Below the pieces are notes generated by a model. That model saw only the letters and a program-made list of their open reading frames with translations, did no database searches and had not been told where the DNA came from. Below, in pieces: positions 52,137 through 63,115 of a stretch of DNA of 64,000 bases (position 1 is its first letter; each line of letters begins with the position of its first letter). The position numbers and the translations under genes are program-made. This DNA is from Tenrec ecaudatus. Taxonomy: Eukaryota; Chordata; Mammalia; Afrosoricida; Tenrecidae. The stretch lies in assembly GCF_050624435.1 (NCBI RefSeq), contig NC_134545.1, positions 85,013,563-85,077,562 of the forward strand. Direction: 5' to 3'.

Positions 52137-52556
52137 TTGTCAACCAAAAGCCTGCTGTACAGAATAGTTTGGGCTTCACACAGCCGGTCAGCAAAGTGTG
52201 ACTGGACCCCTCATTGGGGATTGAGGGACAAAGTAAGAGGAAGTCCCAGAGCGTGCTTACAGCCTTTATTCTGGCCCACCCCCTGGCTGGGGGAGGTATG
52301 GTTGAAGGTATTAATTTACCCCACTCGCTGTGCTAAGCTTATCTGAGTGATGTGCTGGGCCTGGGCCTAGTTTGGGCCACCCAGGTGTACCTCCCACTTG
52401 GGGGGTTGGGAGGGTTTGGGCCTGAACTTGAGCATGCTCAGTTAGGGGGTCTTCCTAGGTGTTTAATGGTCACCTGATTTCCCTCCAACTTCCCCTAGGG
52501 GACCTGTGCAGGCATGGGAGGGACAACCCCTTGTCCCTGATCTAGCTACCTAACAT
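52137..52556 (-). mobile_element. Endogenous retroviral LTR, reverse
   Basis: On the minus strand the segment starts TGTTAGGTAGC, holds an AATAAAGGC poly(A) signal (complement of 52265-52270), and ends ...TTGACA, so TG...CA boundaries are plausible at about 420 bp. Sequence to its right (to about 52800) could be the retroviral 3' internal end with a purine-rich stretch. The style suggests a class I element. No intact retroviral gene is present. Confidence 0.5.
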
Positions 52557-53389
52557 TTCCCTACTCAAAGAGTATGGATCCAAATCTTTGAGTTCCTGAG
52601 CGACAAAGTCTCTGGCTGCTTCCTGCTGACAAAAGGGACACTGCGTGGGGCTTTGGAGTCCACACCCTTCCTTCTCTTTTGGCAGTTGTCCACTTAGGGC
52701 CCATGGTAAATGAGATTGGGGTGATCCAGGGGTTGGCCCACTTGGCTTAGGGTCATTGGTAACCTGACCACTAAAGAAGTCCTTTAAATGAAACAAAACA
52801 AAAAACCCTCTGAGGTTTTTATGCTTTTATAAGTTGTGAGGAAGTGAAATTACTTGCTATCCATAGTCTGTGTAACCAGCTTTGGCCTGATGTTGAGAGG
52901 ATGCTCCTTGTGTCAGAATAGGATAAAGGAAGTTGGACGCATGCCACCCCATATTATGTTCACAGTGCATAAATCACGAAGATGCAGAATCTACTACACC
53001 TTTCACTCAGTTTGATAGCTTGAGAGGTTTCGTCCAAGGACCTTTATCCTCTTTGGGCCTCTTGCTCAGCACTCTACTTTGGCTAAAAGTGGGTCAGGGA
53101 AAGGTGTGATCTAAGACAAGATAAAACAGAAGCCCTTTATTTTAATTTTTTTGTCATCCAAGTGGCTTTTTATGAAGGACGAGAGAAGTTTCAGGTGTTA
53201 CAGTCTCGAAAAAGTACACGCTATTTCAGGGAAACATGCCCAGCCATGCAGAAGCCATGCTGGGGCACACTCCTGGTCATGAGCAACCTTGTGGAACAGC
53301 GCACCCCCACGTGCAGAGCCGGGGAGGGAGCCCAGGGCCCCCACATTATTTTTAATATATATCCCATCTTCTTCTGAAAAGAATTTGAG

Positions 53390-53545
53390 GTTGCTCAGGG
53401 TTTCATATACTAAGCAGAAGGTTGGCAGTTCAAATCCACCCATAGGTGCCTTGGAAGAAAGGCCTGGTGATCCCTTTCCATTTCAGACCCTCTGGAGCTT
53501 AGTCAAAGTCTGACACACTTGGGGTCACCATGAGTCAGGTTTGAT
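53390..53545 (+). mobile_element. RTE-related AfroSINE subfamily
   Basis: 'aaggttggcagttcaaatcc', 'gaaaggcctggtgatccctt' and 'tgacacacttggggtcacca' show the subfamily with the AGGCCTGGTGATC segment, also seen at 49636. Confidence 0.65.
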
Positions 53546-53959
53546 AAGTGTTACAAATGATTCACGCTTGACTGTTAACCTCAGGGTTGGCAGTTGGGTC
53601 CCATCCAGTGGCACTGCACAGGGAAGTCTTGATGGCAGTGGAATCCACCTTTCTGCCCCGGAGGCAGCTCGTTTTAAGCCTCGTCTTTATTGACACAGAA
53701 AGGCAATTTGGTGGGGGTGGAGGGGACGGTCATTAAGTGTGTGGGGTCTGAGGGCAGTTGCTAGCATTTACTTTTGTCAGAGTATTCATGCACCCCCCCC
53801 CCCGGCCAAGTTTCAGTTATTATTCAGTATACATCCTTGACACAATAAACCAACGTGATTTTGTGCATTCAGGGTAGAAATACATCCCGGTCAAGTGGGA
53901 AATTGTACATATGGCTTCTGGAAGACCTTCATTCTAAGTCGCTTTGTAGGAAAATATTT

Positions 53960-54785
53960 CTTTTTTTTCAAAAATAATAGATCATTTTATTGGGGGCTCC
54001 TACAGCTCTTAAAACAATCCATACATCCATTATATCAAGCACACTTGTACATATGTTGTCATCATCATTTCCAAAACATTTTCTTTCTATTTGAGCCCTT
54101 GGTATCAGCTCCTCTCTTTTCTTCTCCTTCCCCCAACCTTTTGTGAATCCTTGATACTTTACAAATTATTTTTGTTTTCATATTTTACATTGTCTGCTGT
54201 CTCCCTTCACTCACGTTTCTGTTGTTCATCTCCCGGATGGGGGCAGGGCAGGGAGTTATACGTCTATCATTGAGATCAGTTCCCCGCTTTCTCCCCCTTC
54301 TCCCCTCACCTTCCCCCTACCCTCATGGTATCCATATACTCAGTAATGGTCCTGAGGGGTTTATCTGTCCTGGATTCTGTGTGTCGAGAGCGCTGGTCTA
54401 CCCAGATTTGTAAGATAGAACTGGGGTCATGGTAGCGGGGAGTGGGGAGGAAGCATTGAAGAACTAGAGGAGTGTTGTGTGTGTCATCGGTGCTGTACTG
54501 CATCCTGGCTGGCTCACCCCTTCCTGTGACCCTTCTGTGAGGGGATCTCCACTTGTCTACAGATGGGTTTTGGGTCTCCATTCCAACCCCCCTTGTTTGC
54601 ATCAAAATGGTTGTTTGTTTTGAGTCTTCTGATGCCTGGTACCTGATCCTGTAGATACCTCATGATCACACGGGTGGGTGAGCATTACAGAATGCCAGGT
54701 TATTAGAACAAAGTGTTCTTGCGTTGAGGGAGGACTTCAGTAATGGCCCAATGTTTGTCTGCTGCCTTAATATCAGGAGCTAGCA
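53960..54785 (-). mobile_element. L1 3' end, reverse
   Basis: It begins 'tagatcattttattgggggc' and continues through 'tatttgagcccttggtatca', 'catcctggctggctcacccc' and 'gaacaaagtgttcttgcgtt'. It is noncoding and 5'-truncated. It forms an inverted pair with the element at 55490-56535. Confidence 0.75.
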
Positions 54786-54791
54786 TTCTAG

Positions 54792-54878
54792 CAGGGCATT
54801 CTTGAACAAGGTCCTCCACTCCTCTGCCTTCAGTTTCTTCATCTGTAAAATGGGGAAACGCATGGCCTAGGTGCTTAC
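54792..54878 (+). mobile_element. MIR SINE, left half, split by a SINE
   Basis: It shows 'cctctgccttcagtttcttc' and 'atctgtaaaatggggaaacg', and ends where an AfroSINE begins. The right half is at 55140-55245. Confidence 0.65.
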
Positions 54879-54885
54879 ACTCGCT

Positions 54886-55077
54886 GCCACCGAGTCAAGG
54901 CTGCCTCATCAGAACCCTATAGGACAGGGTAGACCGGCGCCTGTGAGTTTCCGAGACTGTTGCTCTGTAAGCGGTGGGAAGCCTCGTCTTCGTTCTGCAG
55001 AGCTGCTAGTGGTTTCCAACTGCTAGCATTTCCGATCATAGGCCATCTCGTAACCACGACACCACCAGGGCTTCTCA
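54886..55077 (-). mobile_element. AfroSINE inserted in a MIR
   Basis: 'accctataggacagggtaga' to 'gacaccaccagggcttctc' is a full reverse copy lying between two MIR halves. Confidence 0.85.
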
Positions 55078-55139
55078 AAGGCGGGTGGGGGAAGGGGAAA
55101 GGGAAGGTTAAAAAAGTGGGAAAATAGGCTGAAAAGACA

Positions 55140-55245
55140 ATGATTTTTTCCACAGCCCCTTTGAAGGTCCTCATGTAGCACAGATTTGTCATGAGAGTTA
55201 AATGAGAGAATATGTGTCACATGTTTAGAACATGTTAGGAAGTCT
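55140..55245 (+). mobile_element. MIR SINE, right half
   Basis: The text 'catgagagttaaatgagaga' and 'catgtttagaacatgttagg' continues the MIR broken at 54878. Confidence 0.6.
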
Positions 55246-55247
55246 CT

Positions 55248-55405
55248 TCTCAGTCACTGTCACGGAGTCCATTCAGATGCATAGGCCCCCATAGGTCAGA
55301 GAAGAGCTGCCCCTGGAGGTCTTTCCTGTGGAGCTGCTGCTGAGTTTGAACTGCCAACCTTGCGGTTAGCAGCCCATGGCACAAATTACGACATCAGCTG
55401 GGCTT
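55248..55405 (-). mobile_element. AfroSINE
   Basis: 'gtcacggagtccattcagat' and 'ttgcggttagcagcccatgg' mark a reverse copy. Confidence 0.72.
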
Positions 55406-55489
55406 CTTAAGGAAAGCTTCTTAGTGGAGGTAAAGGTAGGGGGACAGGGGGTGGGGTGCACGATGAAAGGCTGGAAAGAAAATATCACA

Positions 55490-56535
55490 AAAACAAACAA
55501 GGGATAACATAATATTGGGGGATTTGGACAAAGTTGTTGGTGACAAGATTTTATCAGCCTAAATGACAAGATTTTTAGCCTAAGTGAACACGAGGTGTTG
55601 AAGGCATCAGGTAGCAGACACCAAAGAACAAAAACCATCATTGTGTGATCACCTTCCCCACATAAACACTGAAGATGAATGTGTGCACAAGTAAGAGTGG
55701 TGAAGAAGGCTGATGGTGCCCAGCTACTGAGAGATATAGCATCCAGGGACTTAAAGGCTTGAAAGTAAACAAGCGGCCATGTAGCCCAGAAGCAACAAAG
55801 CCCACATGGAAGCAGCACACCAGCATGTGTGATCATGAAGGGCTGAGGGGACCAGGTTTCAAGCACCAAAGGCAGGGGGGGAAAAACATGTCATCATGAA
55901 TGAGGGGAGTGCATTATGGGGACATAATGCCCATCTGTAGACAACTGGACATCCTTTGCAGAGGGGTAGTGGGGAGGAGATGAGTCACTCAGGGTTCAGT
56001 GTAGCAACAATGAAACTCACAACCTTCCTCTAGTTCTTAAACGCTTCCTCCCCCCCTCCCCCAACTATCATGATACCAATTCTGCCTTGCAAACCTGGCT
56101 AGCCAGAGGATGCACAGTATCTGAAAACACAGGGAATGTAGGACAGATGGACCCCTCAGGACCGGCAGTGAGAGTGGTGATGCCGGGAGGGAAGGGGGGT
56201 TAGAAAGGGGGAACTGATCTCAGGGATCTACATATAACCTCCTCTCTAGGGATGGGCAGCAGGAAGGTAGGTGAAGGGAGACACCGGGTAGTGTAAGATA
56301 AGATAAAAATAATAATTTGTGAATTATTAGGGGTGCATGAGGGAGGGGGGAGCGGGGAGGGAGGGGGAGGGAATAAAGGAAGATGAGGAGCTAATTCTAG
56401 GAACCCAGGCGGAAGGCGTATTTTGAGAATGATGAGGGCAACGAATGTATAAGTGTGCTTTACACAATTGATGTATGTATGGATTGTGATGGGAGTTGTA
56501 TGAGCCCCAATAAAATGATTTAATAACAGCAACAA
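55490..56535 (+). mobile_element. L1 3' end, forward
   Basis: It contains 'cttgaaagtaaacaagcggc', 'gcccatctgtagacaactgg' and 'aacccctcagg'-type text, and ends 'tgagccccaataaaatgatt'. At about 1 kb it is among the longest copies here. Confidence 0.75.
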
Positions 56536-57224
56536 AAAGATTTTATCAGAACAGACAGAGATAAGAAAGGATGATCAAAAGATGACCGAAAAAATCGGAA
56601 ATGAACTGACAAAAAAGACCCAAGACGTTTAAGAAGGGGAGCTAAGCTTTCTGTACAACAAGTTAACAGCCAATGAAGAGTTTTAAGAAACATGATGTAT
56701 CAGTGCCGTATGGAGAGGGAATTAAATAAACAGAACTCATCTCCTATATAGTTAGGATTTTGCCTGAAAGTGTGGCACTGGGCTAAGCAGACTTCAGACA
56801 CACCTCTGATGAGATCGCGTCCTGTCTTAGTTCTCTGTTGAGTACCATATGATATCTATATCACTTAGCACAGTCTTCAACACAAGCAGCAATAGGTGCC
56901 CAACTTCATTCAAGAAATGTTTTATGCAAAACAGAAGATATAAAGAAAACATTTCAACTAGCATAAGAAGACATCTTCCACTGCGGTTTTTAAAAAATGG
57001 ACCATGGCCAGTAGCTTCAAGAGCCTTGGATGCACTTTCCTTGATGTCCAGCCATTACCCTAAATTTGATGTCCATTCTCTCCGGTCATGTCTCTTCATT
57101 CGACTACAGTTACAGGAAAGAAACATAGTGCTGCTTGGCAGTCTTTAAACTTTTAGACAAAGGCTACCCTAGGTCTTTTCCTGAAGTCTTGTTCTCCCCC
57201 TTCCATATCAGATGCCTAATATTC

Positions 57225-57545
57225 ACCTGTGTTGATACATCTCCTTATAGGTATTCATTGACTCTCCTTTTAATGGACATTGGGGGTTTTTTCTATGTAC
57301 ATTAGTATGTATACTTTGTGTGCGTATGTGCACGAGTTCCTCCAGAACCGGAGGGGCTGAGATCTCAGAAGTGAGCACCTTCAGTTTCATCAGGTGCTGA
57401 CGCCTTGTTTTTCAGTATGGTTGTACCAACTTACAAGCAACGACTGAGAGTTTCCACTGCTCCACTTCCTTACTGATACTTGATACTGGCAGACCTACTT
57501 TCCAGCCTACTTTTGTCGTTTTAATTCCCAGTGCGCTTCTTCATG
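57225..57545 (-). mobile_element. Old L1 3' fragment, reverse
   Basis: The text 'atggttgtaccaacttacaa', 'agagtttccactgctccact' and 'tgatacttgatactggcaga' is L1 in antisense. Confidence 0.6.
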
Positions 57546-57604
57546 AATCTTTGATTCCAGCCCAAATTGGAGTGCTCATTGATTCCTGAGTGTGTTCTGC
57601 AATT

Positions 57605-57790
57605 TATTTACCTCCTCCTTCAAGAATTTGTTTAATAGCTTCTCTATGTCAGAGATCCTGTAAAATGTTAGGAAGGCAAGGATGAAAAGGCTTGGTTCTG
57701 TCCCCAAAAGGGTTTCCAGTTTACTGGAAAGAATTTATCGGGAGAAAGACTTGCAAACAACTGACACAAGGTAGTTGTTATAATGTAAGT
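57605..57790 (+). mobile_element. LINE2 (L2) 3' end
   Basis: The text 'ttctctatgtcagagatcct', 'gaaggcaaggatgaaaaggc' and 'ccagtttactggaaagaatt' follows the L2 3' consensus in sense orientation. Confidence 0.55.
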
Positions 57791-57997
57791 ATTCGCGGAA
57801 TTCAGGAGTAGGAAAGGGAAGAGTGATACCAAGAGGGTAGGGAGAACGGGGGGGGGGGGCGATTGTGATGATCAACACATAACCGTAGCCCCCCCCCCTT
57901 CCAGGAGGAAGAACAACACACACAAATAAGATACCAGTAAGGGCGAGTAGTAGAAGCTGACAAGACAATGCAGTAAGCATTCAGTGGATGACTATGA

Positions 57998-58215
57998 ACT
58001 ACCTAAGGCACCGTGCTTAGTAACGTGGAGGGGCCGGGAGAAAGAGGAAGACCCTCGTCAAGACGGACTGACACAGTGTGGCATGGATGGCCTCAGACGG
58101 AAGACCGATTGTGAGGACGCTGCAGGAGCAGCCCGTGTGTCCTTCTGGGGTACCTACGGTCTCTGTGGGTCAGAACTGACTCAACGGCTCCTCATATCAA
58201 AGCAACAATATTGAC
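57998..58215 (+). mobile_element. RTE LINE 3' tail
   Basis: It shows 'agaggaagaccctcgtcaag', 'gactgacacagtgtggcatg' and 'gtgaggacgctgcaggagca', followed by a SINE-like 'gggtcagaactgactcaacg'. It is the same 3' end as at 28865-29250. Confidence 0.65.
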
Positions 58216-58219
58216 CTTT

Positions 58220-60310
58220 ATGAAATAAAAGCTCTTAAGAAATAGTTGTTTTTCAGAGCTCCTCATGCATATTTACTTAACGATAGAATCTCTGACATAG
58301 ATGAAATCAGAAAGCTATCCAAATGTTATCAGGTGAAAATATTTCCCTATCAGTCTATAAACCCTCTAGGCGGAAACAAACCTGCAACCTCAGAAGGAAG
58401 GAAGGATTAGCAAAGAGGTTGAGGAGGCACAAAGGGCATCCCCTAGATTCTTGGTTGCCAATCACATCATCTTCTTCACCGGATGTGTGTATATATCTGT
58501 GGGCAGCGGGGTCCATTCACAAGGGACTGCAATGGGAAACGGTGACCTTTCCTTATGAAAGATAAGACACAAGTCTTTTCATATCACAGTAAAACTCTGT
58601 GAGGGACATTCCATTTGCATCTAGTTATAGGGCCAAGCTGGAGGGTCTTGAGAGGGAAGATTCTCTCCATGAAGACATTTGTCACATCAACTGCAAGATT
58701 TCTTGTGTTCTGTAAATACACTGGAGGAAATAGGTTTTTGTGTTGACTGACTTACCACGGGCGTCAGGTAGAAACACACAGGACTGCATTCATCGCAACC
58801 TGGCGTGCGGGATTGGGGGTCTGTTTCCAGACTTCCAGGTGAATCTAACACTTGGCCCCGTCTGAAGAAGGGGAGCCTCTTCAGAGCAACGCGTTCAACA
58901 AGGGGCTTTCTTGGCATGCAAGATCCTTGGGTGCCATGAACACTCTGTTGCCACTAGATGAAAGGCTGCCGTGGAAGAACTGCCTGGCGTTTGTGCAAGA
59001 GCACAGCCATTGAAATTCCTCGGAGACAGTCTACTCTGCACCGGGTGGGCTTGCCCAGAGGCAGGGCTGAAGCGTGGCAGCATGTTCGGCAGGGGTGGGG
59101 TACGTTCCCCAGCCAGGTAAAGGCTCACAGAGTTGTGGTGAAAAGCTGGTGTTGGGCAGGAGGGCTGCTTCGATGGCCGAAGAAGAGGCCCCTCTCCTCC
59201 GTCTGCCAATTGTACTGCGGTCCGTCTTTCCATCCATCCCTTCCCCACTCTCTGTCTGGGAAGCATAGGCCCTGGGCCCTTCGTACGCCTGTTCTGGGCC
59301 ACCACCCTGAAGGCCTTCCCTTCAATGATCTTGGGCGTGGGCGATCTAGATTCTTTCTCCCCAGACTGGTAATTAAATGGGCGATTTTATAAAAGGAACT
59401 GGGTATTGGTGGAGTTTCTGTGAAAGGAATATATTTCTACCATTTTTACTCTTCCAAATGCTATTTTTACTGGGTGTCGTTCAGTGGAGCCTACCTCGTA
59501 GCGACCCCGTGTGATAGGGTAGAACTACACCCCAATACAGCGACACTATGTTTTCTAAAAATCCTATATTTTGATCCAGCAAGGCCACAATGGCCTCAGG
59601 CCCAGATTAGAATAAATGGTCACATTCAGCCTCAGCCAGACTGGCCTATGCCAGGATTTCAGCCCCGACAGATGCTTCTCCGGGTCGGTTGAGCATCCTG
59701 CTTCCGAACTCTCACAGCCGCGAGAATTCTAGGGCCTCAGAACCAGAAGGGACATTTGTCCGTGTGACTGCCCCTCCGTTTTCCTCCGATCATTTCCCTT
59801 TTATGTGAAGTGAGGCTCTGCGGGCAACCCGAGCTTTCTGTTATCTCGTTGTAATCAGAGAGGACAGGCCAGCTGAGATTGTTGTCAGCCTGTGGGTGGG
59901 GCTGCAAAGACACTCTGTAACCAAGAGCCCTTTCTTCCCTGCAGCCTGCTTCGTAGGGCTTCTCATGAATAAAACATACTCACATGACATTTTGTACTTT
60001 CTTTGTCCAGTTCATGGAGAGAGCCACTTCCTTTGGGCCGAAAGCGAGAAGCGTTAGGAGTGAGCGTTTAAGAAAACGTGCTGAAGAAGCTCACACTCGA
60101 GCCAGAGAGCAGAGTGGGCCTCCTTAAGAGTGGGATGCAGAGGGGGAAAGTGCAAGCCTATGGGGTCCACTTTCCAGGGCAGCTGTGCACTCCCTGTCAT
60201 TTCATTTCTGGGAGTAAATGTCTGCGCACCAAGACAGGAAGGAAGATGGGAAGAAGAGAGAGAAGGCAATGAGGAGGGAGAGCGTCGGACACGTTTTTCA
60301 TTAAAATTAC
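58220..60310. other. 2-kb mostly unique DNA
   Basis: Only a SINE scrap at 59475 is recognised. Overlapping frames on both strands around 58900-59390 show no family features. 56535-57225 is also unassigned. Confidence 0.45.
59475..59535 (-). mobile_element. AfroSINE 3' scrap
   Basis: 'ctcgtagcgaccccgtgtga' and 'tagggtagaactacacc' are a short reverse 3' end only. Confidence 0.55.
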
Positions 60311-60312
60311 GT

Positions 60313-60342
60313 GTACACACACACACACACACACACACACAC
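60313..60342. repeat. (CA)n microsatellite
   Basis: An uninterrupted CA run immediately upstream of the SINE at 60369. Confidence 0.95.
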
Positions 60343-60368
60343 CGGCATACACATGCCCATGCACATAT

Positions 60369-60690
60369 GGAGTCCTGGTGGTGCAGTGCTTAGGAGTTGG
60401 ACTTCTGGCCTCAAGGCCAGCAGTTCAAAAGCACCAGCTACCCCATGGGAGGAAACTGCAGCTTTCTACTCTTGTAGAGTTACAGCCTGGGAAGGCCACA
60501 GGGCCAGTTCTCCCCTTCCTTTTGAAGAGTGCGGGGAGTTAGAATTGCCTTGATGGCAGTGAGACAGACAAGCCCTCACACACTCCCAGGAGAGAGGCAA
60601 GGCGTTCCACCCATTAAGAGTTAGAGTCCTGGAAACTCACAGGAGCAGGTCTACCCTGTTCTATAGGGCCACGATGATGCAGAATTGCCT
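60369..60690 (+). mobile_element. AfroSINE pair, forward
   Basis: A full copy opens 'gagtcctggtggtgcagtgc' at 60369 and ends near 60562. A second, 5'-truncated copy follows to 60690 ('accctgttctatagggccac'). Confidence 0.75.
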
Positions 60691-61090
60691 CCATGAGTTG
60701 CGTTTGCTTTTTGGCTTCGTACACACACATGCACACACTTTGGACAGTTGGAAAGCATGAGCCTTTGGTGAACACCAGTTATCTTTGTTATTGTAGAACA
60801 GGCACATGCTGAAATTGGAAGGAAGCGGTAATTCCCCAGACCAGGTCTTTGCCATCTTGAGTCAGGGACCTTTGACTTTGTTAATGTGATTGCTGAGGGC
60901 ATGCTGTTTTTTCCCATAGGTGGATTAGGCTTGTGTCATTTGGGCTTATGAAAGGTTTACTATCTAATGCAAATAGTGACAAAAGGCAGATAGGTCCAGA
61001 GGGCTTTTTAAACCACTTTCCTAATTCTTCCCTCCCCCCTCAAATAAATGTACAAAAGGGTTACCAAAAAATCACTTTTGGCAGAAGTAT

Positions 61091-61155
61091 AAGGAGCTTT
61101 GGTGGCTCAGTGGTTGAAGTGCTGGGCTGCACTTCAGAACAAGGTTACCAAAGAA
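61091..61155 (+). mobile_element. AfroSINE 5' scrap
   Basis: 'aggagctttggtggctcagt' and 'tgctgggctgcacttcag' are a short 5' end. Confidence 0.5.
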
Positions 61156-61651
61156 GTACCCTCTTTGAACTACTAGCAATCCCAGTGAATTGCCCTAGAA
61201 TATATATTCTTACTTCGACGCATGAACTGATCCGTTTGGACCATTATCATCTTTTAAACACATCATCTCAAGATCTAGAAAAGTGACAAGCTTAGGACAA
61301 CGGATTTTTTTCCTGATTCATTTGAAAGTAAGTTGCCAACACGATACCTCATTGCCCCTGCCTTCTTTAGGGGTGTGTCACAAAAAACCAAGAGATATCT
61401 CCTACACAGATACAGCACAACCCTCCGACTCAAAAAATAAACACTAATGCTTTCTGAGAGAGAAATCATCAGACCCCCATCCAATTGTATTCCAGTCACA
61501 TGCTTTTCAGGAAAAGACCCCAATCCAGGACCATGATGACATGATCGCATCTGGGTAGATTCCTCCCTTCTGAAACAGCCCGTCTCCTGACATCACAGTT
61601 TACTTTTTTCCCTAGAACAGCGCTCAATGTGGGTCTGTCTAATATTCCCTC

Positions 61652-61832
61652 CGGGAGCCCAAGGTGATATAGTGGTTATGTGTTCAGTTGCGATCCTCAT
61701 GGTTCACCGTTCAAACCCACCATCAGCCCCACGGGAGAAAGACTGGGCTTTCCACTCCCATAAACAGCCATAGTCTCCGAAACCCACAGACAGTCGCTAT
61801 GAGTCCGCATTGCCTCCAAGGCTGCGAGTCGT
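61652..61832 (+). mobile_element. AfroSINE
   Basis: 'gggagcccaaggtgatatag', 'gactgggctttccactccca' and 'tatgagtccgcattgcctcc' give a full forward copy. Confidence 0.82.
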
Positions 61833-61997
61833 TAAAAACATTTCCTCCCGGTTAGATTCAGGTGATGCAGACCTCTTGGTAGCAACTTCCCAAGGGCTAA
61901 TGCCCTGTTCTTCACATTGCAGTCAGGGTTTTGAATCCCCCCTATGAGTAGTGCTGTGAATAGAGTCGACTTAATTATGGTCTTCAAGAAAAAAACC

Positions 61998-62250
61998 CAA
62001 TACAGTCATGGTCACTGAGTCCATTCTGACTCGGAATGACCGTATGGGACAGAGTCAAACTGCCCCTGTAGGTTTCTGAGCCTATAAATCTTTATAGAAG
62101 AAGAGAGCCTCATCTTTCTCCCCAAGAGCCATTGGTGGGGTCGAATTTCTAACCTTGTGCTATCACTCCCACAGTCAATGTTGTGTTCGAACCTCTGACT
62201 TTGTGGTTAACAGCTCATTTCGTCGTCCAAGACACCCCCAGGGCTCCTTG
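61998..62250 (-). mobile_element. AfroSINE with extra internal sequence
   Basis: 'gtccattctgactcggaatg' to 'gacacccccagggctccttg' is a reverse copy with about 40 extra bases near the 5' part. It may be two overlapping insertions. Confidence 0.72.
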
Positions 62251-62546
62251 GGTGGCACACACCGTGTTTAAAAATGGGTGGTTAAAGTGCCATTTGGGTT
62301 GTCAGCAACTGGGTTGGTGGTGGCTTCATTCACTGCATTGGGAACATGGAAGAAGAAGAAGGCTTGGGAGATTAGCTGGGTTTGGACGCCACTGAGTCGC
62401 AGGCACCTGTAATCCCTTAAAGTGCAGATGTTTACAAAGGCAACATTGGAAAGAAAAGTCTCAATCTCAGCAGCGTGTTGGGCCGGACAAAGGTGGGAGT
62501 CAAGAGGACAAAGAAGGCAATGGAGGCCAGGGTGTCTGAGCTAATC

Positions 62547-62690
62547 AGGTGATGTCCAGTCAAATCGGACTCCCGGCAGCTCCATGTGTGTCGCGGCAGA
62601 GCTTCGTCCCCTCCCTCGGGTTTTCAGTGGCTACTTTGTCAGTGAGCGCTCCCTAGGTCTTTCTTCCCAGGTGCCTCTGGGTAGTCCTAG
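62547..62690 (-). mobile_element. Decayed SINE-like fragment
   Basis: 'gtccagtcaaatcggactcc' and 'ccctccctcgggttttcagt' weakly resemble a reverse AfroSINE. Confidence 0.3.
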
Positions 62691-62714
62691 ACATCCACGT
62701 GTTCCCGTAGCAGT

Positions 62715-63115
62715 TGTTTGGGATTGAATTGTGTCACCTCGAACATGTGTCGGAGTCGTCATCCCTACAGATGCAGTCCCCGCTGGGAAGATGGGTTTGG
62801 GTTAGGTTATGTGAACGGCGCCCAGTCAGTTTAAAGTGTGTGGAAACTGGTCACTTTTGAGCTCTAAGCGAGCCAGCTGGGTACAAAGAGGCAAGCTCAG
62901 GGAAGAGGAAAGGGTGGGTCTTGTGAAGACGGCCAAGGGAGAAACAAAGGCCAAGTTGACAGGGACCCTTCTCCAGAGTTGACAGAGGGGCCTTTCCCCT
63001 GGAGTCGGCTCCCTGCCTCTGGACAATGAGCCTCCTAAGTGGTGAGGAAATAAAGTTGAGTTCTTTAAAGCCACTCACTTGTGGTATTTGTGTTACGCAT
63101 CCCTAGGAAACGAAG
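62715..63115 (+). mobile_element. MaLR (MLT1-like) LTR
   Basis: It opens 'gtttgggattgaattgtgtc' and closes 'ctttaaagccactcacttgt' then 'ctaggaaacgaagacag', the ends of old ERVL-MaLR LTRs. An AATAAA lies at about 63047-63052. The open frames inside are incidental. Confidence 0.5.

Noticed and set aside
55366..55869. A 167-codon reverse frame
   Set aside because: It lies on the antisense of an L1 3' UTR, which is noncoding.
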